Of a DNA stretch of 64,000 nt, positions 44,942 to 52,176 are shown in pieces. This DNA comes from Chitinophaga dinghuensis. GTDB lineage: Bacteria; Bacteroidota; Bacteroidia; Chitinophagales; Chitinophagaceae. The DNA lies in contig NZ_QLMA01000001.1 in assembly GCF_003259435.1 (NCBI RefSeq), positions 1,211,469 through 1,275,468 on the forward strand, read 5' to 3'. Below the pieces are notes generated by a model. That model was not told where the DNA came from. It was given only the letters and a program-made list of their open reading frames with translations, and ran no database searches. Every line of letters starts with the position of its first letter. Positions within the stretch are counted from its first letter, which is position 1. The translations under genes were made by a program, and so were the position numbers.

Positions 44942-45997
44942 TTATTTCAACAGATCAGAGGTGAGTACGATTTTTCTTACCGCTTCCTCAAAGAAGTAGG
45001 CGATATCAAAGTTCTCGTTAGCTTGATTTTCCATTACTACCACGCTGGTATTACTTTTGGGATAATACAGGTTCACGGCAGTAAAGCCTTCTGCCGGATG
45101 GAAGCCGGTATGCCCGAATTCTTTTATGGCCGCCTTATCATTAATACGTAATCCGTAACCATACCCAATTGGGTATGCACTGAAAAGTGGATGTTGGGCA
45201 GTGATGACATAGGATGTCATGAGTTGGTAGGTAGCAGGTTTCAGTAATTTGCCATTATGCAGCTGTTCGTTCCATTTCGCTAAGTCGGGCGCCGTAACGA
45301 TTAAATGACTACTGAAATATTGAGCTGGTTGCAGACTAATCTTCTGATTTACTGTAACAGTACCATCTGTTTTTACGCAATGGCCTTTGGTGATGTAAGG
45401 CTGACTGTTGGCTGATGGGTAGTAACTGTGATGCATACCGCATTTTTTGAATAATGCAGTTACCAGTTGGTCAAAGGTTTGATGGGTTTGTTTTTCCAGT
45501 ATTTGTCCTAACAGGGAGTAGCCCACATTGGAATAGCTGAAAGCTGTGCCAACAGGGAATTTTAAAGGGTTATCCAGGCTCTCGCTGGTCAGCCCTGAAG
45601 TATTGTTCAGTAAATGGTGAAGCGTAACCGTGTCTGCCCAACTATATTTAAAATCGGGCAAATACTTACGAATAGGCGTATGCAAGTCAAGGTTTCCTTT
45701 TTCAACTTCCATCAAAATTAAGGTAGCTGTAAATTGTTTGGCGATGGACATGGTGGAAAATCCGGCTGTAATTTTCAGGGGCGTCTTCTTATTGAAATCG
45801 GCGTACCCATAAGATTTCGCATATTTAATTTTTCCATTCTGTTGAATGAAAACAACGCCATTAAAACTCCTGGGATGTACAGCTTTAATCAGGCTGTCGA
45901 TAATAGCGGAATAGTTGTCCTTTTTTTGTCCGAACAACAAGCAGGAAATGCAGCATACGGCTACAAGCATGGCTGCAAATCGAATGAGATGGCGCAT
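44942..45997 (-). CDS. Serine hydrolase of the class C beta-lactamase / PBP-like family
   Basis: A 351-aa exported protein of the beta-lactamase (PF00144-type) superfamily. Motifs are FSTMSIAKQFT (nucleophile in S-I-A-K), FSYSNVGYSLL (Tyr-x-Asn) and EFGHTGFHPAEG (His-Thr-Gly). Signal peptide ends near LLFGQ. Such proteins include D-amino-acid peptidases, esterases and peptidoglycan carboxypeptidases; few act as beta-lactamases. It is first in a two-gene unit with the class A beta-lactamase, and divergent from a TetR regulator 250 nt away. A joint role in cell-wall or beta-lactam response is a guess. Confidence 0.87.
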   Translation of the reverse strand: MRHLIRFAAMLVAVCCISCLLFGQKKDNYSAIIDSLIKAVHPRSFNGVVFIQQNGKIKYAKSYGYADFNKKTPLKITAGFSTMSIAKQFTATLILMEVEKGNLDLHTPIRKYLPDFKYSWADTVTLHHLLNNTSGLTSESLDNPLKFPVGTAFSYSNVGYSLLGQILEKQTHQTFDQLVTALFKKCGMHHSYYPSANSQPYITKGHCVKTDGTVTVNQKISLQPAQYFSSHLIVTAPDLAKWNEQLHNGKLLKPATYQLMTSYVITAQHPLFSAYPIGYGYGLRINDKAAIKEFGHTGFHPAEGFTAVNLYYPKSNTSVVVMENQANENFDIAYFFEEAVRKIVLTSDLLK

Positions 45998-46187
45998 TGA
46001 ATTAAAATATATTTTTTTAGTGTGAATAGAGACGCTGAAGAATGGCGAAAGCGGTTAATAACTTAATGTAGTTTTTTTCTTGAATCCTTGTCTGATTGGG
46101 TTTTTACATGCTATTGGATCAAACAAATACAAGATGGAACCAGGATTTTTTTCATAATTTAGACGTTACACAAATATAATTTAAAAT

Positions 46188-46203
46188 ATCACCATTGGGT
46201 GAT
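46188..46203. promoter_or_regulatory. Candidate operator upstream of the TetR gene
   Basis: ATCACC-ATTG-GGTGAT is a perfect 6-bp-arm palindrome 44 nt before the TetR start, in the divergent region shared with the PBP-like hydrolase gene. Position and symmetry fit a TetR dimer site. Confidence 0.4.
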
Positions 46204-46247
46204 GAGTAAAAACTTTATTTATCTAAACTTTTATTTCATTCAGCAGT

Positions 46248-46880
46248 ATGCCGGAAAAGACAACGAAACCGAGGGAGAAGAGTAAGGAAAAGAGCAAGCA
46301 GGCGTTTATGGAGGCGGTAGGGGAGATACTTAAAACCAAAGGTCATGAAGCGCTTAAAGTGAATGATATTGCCGCTATGGCTGGATTGAGTAAGAAGCTG
46401 ATCTATAATTATTTTGGCGGAACGGAGCAATTGTTGGATGAATACCTTCATTCGCAGGATTTCTGGACAAAGCTTAATCATGAGGAACTGATTGGAGAGA
46501 CGACCAATGGGGGAAGGGAAATCACTAAGCAAGTGCTGGCAGATCAATTTGACTTTGTAGCGAATCATATGGCCTTTCAGAAGATATTACTCTGGCAGCT
46601 TTCAGAAGAAAGACCATCTCTCCGTAAGATGATAGAAGACCAGGAAGCGACAGGAGAGTTACTGTTTAATGGAATATCGGACCCTTATTTTGGTGAGAAG
46701 GCTACTGATTTCCGGGCTATCATGGCCATCCTGATTTCCGGCATTTATTATCTCAATCTGTTTACTAAGGTGAATGGAAGTATGTTTTGTGGAATTGATT
46801 TGAATACGCCGGAGGGAGAGTCAAAGATCAGAGAAGCCTTGAATTTCCTGGTGGATAAAACTTATGAGGGCCTGAAGTGA
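46248..46880 (+). CDS. TetR-family transcriptional regulator
   Basis: A 210-aa repressor. A lysine-rich N-terminal extension (EKTTKPREKSKEKSKQAF) precedes the TetR helix-turn-helix: AVGEILKTKGHEALKVNDIA, AMAGLSKKLIYNYFGGTEQL. The C-terminal ligand domain is all helical (DFVANHMAFQKILLWQL, then RAIMAILISGIYYLNLFTKV). The ligand is unknown. Neighbours suggest that it could control the divergent serine-hydrolase/beta-lactamase unit or a downstream gene of which only a fragment may remain. Confidence 0.9.
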   Translation: MPEKTTKPREKSKEKSKQAFMEAVGEILKTKGHEALKVNDIAAMAGLSKKLIYNYFGGTEQLLDEYLHSQDFWTKLNHEELIGETTNGGREITKQVLADQFDFVANHMAFQKILLWQLSEERPSLRKMIEDQEATGELLFNGISDPYFGEKATDFRAIMAILISGIYYLNLFTKVNGSMFCGIDLNTPEGESKIREALNFLVDKTYEGLK

Positions 46881-46890
46881 ACTAATTGAT

Positions 46891-46959
46891 ATGAATACAC
46901 CCGCATCATCTGTTGTTATTCCCACCCTGGATGCAGCTAGTCCTACTGAAAAATTCTAA
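46891..46959 (+). pseudogene. Possible remnant of a glyoxalase-like gene (22 codons)
   Basis: ATG at 46891 opens MNTPASSVVIPTLDAASPTE followed by Lys-Phe and TAA. The sequence resembles the first beta strand of glyoxalase/bleomycin-resistance proteins, which continue with Phe-Tyr, but here the frame stops after Phe and no further homologous sequence is seen in the next 180 nt. It lies 10 nt after the TetR gene. Length is too short for certainty; it may be chance. Confidence 0.25.
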
Positions 46960-47025
46960 AATAATGATTGTGAGGGATAGGAAAGCCCATCATAAAGGTT
47001 ACAAGACAAGTATAAATACATAAAT

Positions 47026-47057
47026 TTTGTTATCTGTAAAATAATCATATATATTTG
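47026..47057 (+). promoter_or_regulatory. Promoter of the 252-aa exported protein gene
   Basis: TTTG (47026-47029), a 20-nt spacer and TATATTTG (47050-47057) match the Bacteroidota consensus exactly. The start codon lies 83 nt downstream, leaving a leader of about 75 nt with no Shine-Dalgarno-like sequence. Confidence 0.8.
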
Positions 47058-47140
47058 TATCGTCATACAAAAACTCAAACAGCAATTTAACCCGTCAATC
47101 AAATACACTTTTACTTCAATTATTCATATCCCTTTTAACT

Positions 47141-47899
47141 ATGAAAGCTAAAAAAATCGGCTTTGTAATGGCGATGTGTGCCATTTTTTCTGTAACTGTT
47201 CTGCGTGTTCATGCTCAGGATGACAAAAAGAAAGTAGCGATTGTCACTTTCTTCGTGAACAAACAAATTGGTTTAGGTGATGGTAGCGCTCAGCTGGCAT
47301 CCCGGGTTACAGACCTGGCAGATAACCCTAACTTCAACCTGCAACCAGTACTGGATTCTTTCTATTCCAAGTTCTTCCACAATTTTGCACAGAAATTCCC
47401 TTTTGACCTGATGCCGGAAGATTATGTGATCAAGAACCCAACTTACAAAGCATATGATACCAGCTCTGTTGGAATCGTGGTGTTAGTATCCGGTCGTGAA
47501 CTGAATCCTAATGGATACAAAACGATCTACCCTGGCGGTTTCTTACAGAAAAGTGAAAACCGTAACCAGAATAAATTACTGGAAGTATTCCCGGAAGCTG
47601 ATGGCGTAATGTTCGTTTGGATGGATTATGAATTCGTACCAAAGAAAGGCTTTGCTGGTATGGGTACCTGCGGTATGAAAGCAACGATCAATATGTGGTT
47701 ATATAATAAAGAAGCGAAGAAAGTATTCCGCATTTCTGAATACGCTACATCTAAGAAACAAGTAGCCATGGTGGGCGGTATTCCAGTAACGGCCTTCGAT
47801 AAAGTACTGCCTATGTGTGAAGATGCTTCTGAAAGACTGCTGGTAGAACTGGAAGATAAACTGGATAAGATCAGCCGTAAAGTAGATGCGAAACTGTAG
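47141..47899 (+). CDS. Exported protein of unknown function (252 aa)
   Basis: A signal peptide (MKAKKIGFVMAMCAIFSVTV, cut after VHAQ) is followed by a mixed alpha/beta domain: KKKVAIVTFFVNKQIGLGDG, FYSKFFHNFAQKFPFDLMPE, GVMFVWMDYEFVPKKG. The first strand and the repeated basic-aliphatic pattern resemble lipoprotein-like proteins that build on a Rossmann-type core (CsgG/TolB-N-like), but no family is certain. A perfect promoter and a very strong hairpin bracket it, and the codons look highly optimised, so it may be well expressed. Confidence 0.6.
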   Translation: MKAKKIGFVMAMCAIFSVTVLRVHAQDDKKKVAIVTFFVNKQIGLGDGSAQLASRVTDLADNPNFNLQPVLDSFYSKFFHNFAQKFPFDLMPEDYVIKNPTYKAYDTSSVGIVVLVSGRELNPNGYKTIYPGGFLQKSENRNQNKLLEVFPEADGVMFVWMDYEFVPKKGFAGMGTCGMKATINMWLYNKEAKKVFRISEYATSKKQVAMVGGIPVTAFDKVLPMCEDASERLLVELEDKLDKISRKVDAKL

Positions 47900-47960
47900 T
47901 CGTACTACTAACCATATTGGATATACGTTCTAAGCAGGAATAATCAGGCCTAAAACAACA

Positions 47961-48009
47961 GTATATAAAAGAATTGGGCTCCCCTGGGGAGCCCAATTCT
48001 TTTATATAC
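47961..48009. terminator. 24-bp perfect palindromic hairpin after the 252-aa protein gene
   Basis: The left arm (47961-47984, starting GTATATAAAAGAATTGGGCT) and the right arm (47986-48009) are exact reverse complements with one base between them. It should work as a bidirectional terminator, though no T-run follows outside the arm. Confidence 0.75.
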
Positions 48010-48159
48010 CAACTATTCGAATGTGAAAAAAAAGGTTATGTATGATATAATTTTTAATTTATACTTATTAAATATATAAAGGATGCTATATATTGCAGTC
48101 GCAAAAAAATGAAACCAGATCCCTAATTGAAGTAAGCCTATCACCAAAAACGTTATCGT

Positions 48160-49896
48160 TTGCGTCGACCCATTTTGAACAAAGCCTATACCTATTATTC
48201 GGCAGTCCTATTGACGACCTTATTTTGTCTGCTGACATCTGACCTCCAAGCGCAGCGCCTGGATGCTATTGGAAAGGAAAAGCCACTGAAAGTAACTGGT
48301 GGTATTGGATTGGAACAAGTAGCCTATCTCTCTTCCGGACTGGATGCCGGTCGAAGAGACCCGTACAATTTCTTTCTGACAGGAAACCTGAATTTCGACC
48401 TCTATGGTTGGGCGGTACCTTTTACCTTTTCCTATACCAACCAGGGAAGAATGGCTTTCTCTCAGCCATTTAACCAGTATGGTCTAACGCCTACGTATAA
48501 ATGGATTACCGGTCATATTGGCTATTCCAGTATGAACTTTTCCAGTTATACCCTCAGCGGTCACTTATTTAATGGAGTAGGTGTAGATCTCGCACCAGCA
48601 GGCCGTTTCAAATTCAGCGCCATGTATGGCCGACTACAACAGGCCGTAGCGCCGGATACCACCCGCCCGGAAGTCGTTCCAGCGTACAGGCGTATGGGTT
48701 ATGGCTTTAAAGCGAGCTATGGTACCGGAAAAGATAATATTGATCTGATCCTTTTCAGAGGAAAAGATGAGGAAGGCTCTATTCCGGCATTATCTTCTTC
48801 CTATAATCTTACGCCAAAAGAAAACCTGGTGCTGGGCGTAAATGTGAGCAAACAAATATTCAGTCGCCTCCTCGTGAACGCAGAAGTAGCCTGGAGCGCA
48901 CTGACAAGAGACTCCCGCGCAGAAAACGATACGGTGGCTCATGTTAAGTTCCCAAGTCTGGGTATGCTGACTAAAAACAGTTCTACTGCTTTATATACTG
49001 CCTATAAAACTGGTATTACCTACGCTGCCAATAAATACTCCGTGGGAGTAGGCTATGAGTGGGTGGCGCCTGAATATAAAACCCTCGGCGCTTATTATTT
49101 TACCAATGACTTCGAAAACATCACTGGTAACTTCCAGTTCCGCATGCTGAAAGATAAAATCACCGGCGGTATCAACGCGGGGGTACAGCATAATAACCTC
49201 AATAAAGATAAGATTAGTACGATGAGTCGCATGGTGGGGGCCTTGAACCTGTCATGGGTCGCCACTAAGAAACTGAACCTGAATTTCAGCTACAGCAACT
49301 TCCAGTCATACGTCAACATAAAATCTGATTTTGATTATATCAACCAGGTATCTCCTTATCAGAACCTGGATACGCTCAACTATACGCAGATCTCCAGGAA
49401 TGCGTCTGTTAGCATGAACTACAACATTGCCCGCACGAAGGAAAAAACACAGATGCTGATCTGTAACGTTTCGTATATGCAGAGCAGTGATTTGCAAGGA
49501 GGCGTGAAACAGCCTACCGGAGCCACTTTCTACAACCTGAATACTGCTTATAGTATGCAAATGGTACCTCAGAATATGTCGCTCAACTTTGGCTTTAATG
49601 CCAACCGGAATACTACCATGAACATGGAAAACTTTACCCTCGGCCCTACGCTGGGACTGACTAAATCGCTGTTCGATAAAAAGCTGAGAACTTCTGGTAG
49701 TCTCTCCTGGAATGGCAGCTTTAATAACGGAACGTCTACCAGTAAGGTATTGGCAGGCCGACTTTCAGGCGCGTATTCCATCAAGAAAGTGCATAGTCTG
49801 AACTTGGGTATCACAGGGTTGAACCGTAGTGGAAGTAGCAAGACACGTAGTATTTCTGAGTTGACTACTACCCTGGGCTATAATTATAATTTTTAA
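48160..49896 (+). CDS. Outer-membrane beta-barrel protein, first gene of the exported-protein cluster
   Basis: A 578-aa protein with a signal peptide ending LQAQ, then a long series of amphipathic strands ending in aromatic residues (YNFFLTGNLNFDLYGWAVPF, LNLSWVATKKLNLNFSYSNF) and a C-terminal Phe (TTTLGYNYNF), all features of an outer-membrane barrel of about 20 or more strands. No plug, TonB box or known family was recognised. The start is TTG at 48160; TTG at 48175 is possible. The next gene begins 9 nt later. It could be the pore or anchor for the proteins encoded downstream; this is inference. Confidence 0.7.
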   Translation: MRRPILNKAYTYYSAVLLTTLFCLLTSDLQAQRLDAIGKEKPLKVTGGIGLEQVAYLSSGLDAGRRDPYNFFLTGNLNFDLYGWAVPFTFSYTNQGRMAFSQPFNQYGLTPTYKWITGHIGYSSMNFSSYTLSGHLFNGVGVDLAPAGRFKFSAMYGRLQQAVAPDTTRPEVVPAYRRMGYGFKASYGTGKDNIDLILFRGKDEEGSIPALSSSYNLTPKENLVLGVNVSKQIFSRLLVNAEVAWSALTRDSRAENDTVAHVKFPSLGMLTKNSSTALYTAYKTGITYAANKYSVGVGYEWVAPEYKTLGAYYFTNDFENITGNFQFRMLKDKITGGINAGVQHNNLNKDKISTMSRMVGALNLSWVATKKLNLNFSYSNFQSYVNIKSDFDYINQVSPYQNLDTLNYTQISRNASVSMNYNIARTKEKTQMLICNVSYMQSSDLQGGVKQPTGATFYNLNTAYSMQMVPQNMSLNFGFNANRNTTMNMENFTLGPTLGLTKSLFDKKLRTSGSLSWNGSFNNGTSTSKVLAGRLSGAYSIKKVHSLNLGITGLNRSGSSKTRSISELTTTLGYNYNF

Positions 49897-49905
49897 AATC
49901 TCCCG

Positions 49906-52176
49906 ATGAACGTCTGTAAACGTTTTATATATACGCTGTTTTTGCTGTTGACAGGAATGCAGGTCATGGCCCAAACTAATCACCCGGTGATGGTCAATGT
50001 CCAGTTGAATCCGCCGTACAGTCTCTATTTGAGCGATTATGCTGCGCCGGATGTACAGCGGATGCAGGTACATATATTATTAAAGGATTTAACAGAAACC
50101 AATTATAAATGCCGCCTTCGTCTAAAAATTGAAGGACCAGGCATTACGCTGCAAAGCAGAACCGGGTTCTATGTTTCCCCCATTCTTATCAATGGAGGAG
50201 AAATGCTGACGTTGAGCGGACCTGATCTCGCCCCCTACTTCAATCCGCAGAACCTTTTCATTCAGGGGTTGGATAATAACGCCTTTACAAAAAATGGGGC
50301 CAAACTGCCGGAAGGCATCTATAAGTTTACTATAGAAGTATTGGATTATCTCCGCAATACCACAGTGTCTAACCAAGGAACCGCTATGGTAGCCGGTTTT
50401 CTTAGTTACCCGCCTATCATCAACCTGCCGATGGCGAATACGAAAGTAGATGCGATGGACCCTCAGAATGTGGTTTTTCAATGGATGCCCCGACATACGG
50501 CCTCCATCAATGCTGCATTTAATGTAGTGTACAAATTTAGGCTGGTGGAACTGATTCCGGAAAACAGAGATCCCAATGACGCCATGCGCTCACTGCGACC
50601 CATATACGAAAACATGACGGAGCAAACCATGATGGTATATGGCCCCGGCGAACCGGCACTTACGCCAGGAAACAACTATGCCGTGCAGGTCCAGGCAGTG
50701 GAAGCAGATGGGAAAGATATGTTTGTGAACGATGGATTCAGTGAAGTGGTAAAATTCACCTATGGTGAGAAATGTAGTGTGCCCCAACAGATTGTGGCTG
50801 CCTTTGCAGGAAAGAATGATCTGAAGCTCACCTGGAATGCCACTACTTCCCAACAGGGCTTTACAGTAAGGTATAGGGAGTCGGGAGACACGCCTTCTCA
50901 ATGGTATGAAGACAACACTTATCTGCCACAGGCAGTTATTTCCGGGCTGAAGCCAGGTAAAAAATATGAGTACCAGGTGAAAGGGCAGTGTATCTGGGGA
51001 TATGGAGATTACTCAGCAGTGCAGGATTTCACCATGCCGAATGAAACCATGACGAAAGGGGATTTCGTCTGCGGTCGTGATCCTAATCTTAGTAGAATTG
51101 AGAACACCAAAGGATTAGAGAAGCTTAAAGCGCAGGATACTATTTACGCTGGTGATTTTAAAGTGATTATCCTGCAGGCTACCGGAAGCAATGGGAATTT
51201 CAGTGGAGAAGGACAAGTGATGGTGCCGTTGCTCAATTTCGCAGACCTCGGCGTTACATTTAATAATATCAGTGTCAATACAGATAAACGTATGTACGCC
51301 GGCGTTATAGAACTGGCACAGGATAACAGAGAGCAGGTATCAAAAGACCTGAGCCAGGCATTGAAAGATTATATTAACAAACTGGATGGTTTGCTGAGCG
51401 AAGGTACGACACCGAAAGATTTGATGACAATTGATGCGCTTCAGGAAATGTCAATCATAGATAAGCTGAAAGGTTGGGATGAGCTGGATGCCAAGACAAA
51501 AGAAGCATTGGATGAGATTCAGGACAAGCTAAAAGATCTGAAGGCTTATCAGGATCAATATCCGGACATGACGCCGGAGCAGCGAGAAACAAGCGGTCAG
51601 CAAATAGCCAAAGATCTGAATAAAGCGAAGAACGCCTTGGCAGATGCTGCCAAAGCTATTGGCGAAGCGCTGAAAGAGTTGTTTAACCTATTCCGTCGTG
51701 CACAGAAAAAGGTAAGAGAGTCATATACCGAATCTGAGTTGGCGAAATTGAAATCTACCCTTGATATTAATGAAGCATCATTGGATCGGGTGATATCCAG
51801 ACAACGATCCAATTACGCATCTACTGCCACAACAGATAATACACAAGAAGTTATTCTATTAGGTAAGGTGACAATCACGGAAACTATACCAGATGCGGGA
51901 ATGCAGGCAAATATTGCCTATGTAGACGCAATGGCATCTTATTATAAACAACTGGTCATACTTACACTGGCTAAGGAGAATTTAAGTGAGACCCAGTTAA
52001 AGACCATCACTAATAATCTGAAGGTGGAAGGTTATAAGACAGTGAGTGAAATGGAGACGGTGGCAACGAATAAAGATGACGCTGCCAAAGATAAGCTTGT
52101 CGATAGTTTATCGAAGGCGCTGGTAGAATTAGGAAACAAATTATTTGAATTAAAGATCTCAAACGGTAAGCAATGA
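49906..52176 (+). CDS. Exported FN3-domain protein with helical C-terminal half
   Basis: A 756-aa protein: signal peptide ending QVMAQ, then a beta-rich N-terminal region (residues 30-280, HPVMVNVQLNPPYSLYLSDY, LPEGIYKFTIEVLDY), one fibronectin-type III domain (about 286-375, LKLTWNATTSQQGFTVRYRE, SGLKPGKKYEYQVKG), a linker, and a C-terminal helical and coiled-coil region (about 480-756). The N-terminal region is of a kind found repeatedly in large surface proteins of Bacteroidota; no function is known. Its stop overlaps the start of the toxin-like gene by 4 nt (ATGA), so the two are translated together. Confidence 0.7.
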   Translation: MNVCKRFIYTLFLLLTGMQVMAQTNHPVMVNVQLNPPYSLYLSDYAAPDVQRMQVHILLKDLTETNYKCRLRLKIEGPGITLQSRTGFYVSPILINGGEMLTLSGPDLAPYFNPQNLFIQGLDNNAFTKNGAKLPEGIYKFTIEVLDYLRNTTVSNQGTAMVAGFLSYPPIINLPMANTKVDAMDPQNVVFQWMPRHTASINAAFNVVYKFRLVELIPENRDPNDAMRSLRPIYENMTEQTMMVYGPGEPALTPGNNYAVQVQAVEADGKDMFVNDGFSEVVKFTYGEKCSVPQQIVAAFAGKNDLKLTWNATTSQQGFTVRYRESGDTPSQWYEDNTYLPQAVISGLKPGKKYEYQVKGQCIWGYGDYSAVQDFTMPNETMTKGDFVCGRDPNLSRIENTKGLEKLKAQDTIYAGDFKVIILQATGSNGNFSGEGQVMVPLLNFADLGVTFNNISVNTDKRMYAGVIELAQDNREQVSKDLSQALKDYINKLDGLLSEGTTPKDLMTIDALQEMSIIDKLKGWDELDAKTKEALDEIQDKLKDLKAYQDQYPDMTPEQRETSGQQIAKDLNKAKNALADAAKAIGEALKELFNLFRRAQKKVRESYTESELAKLKSTLDINEASLDRVISRQRSNYASTATTDNTQEVILLGKVTITETIPDAGMQANIAYVDAMASYYKQLVILTLAKENLSETQLKTITNNLKVEGYKTVSEMETVATNKDDAAKDKLVDSLSKALVELGNKLFELKISNGKQ

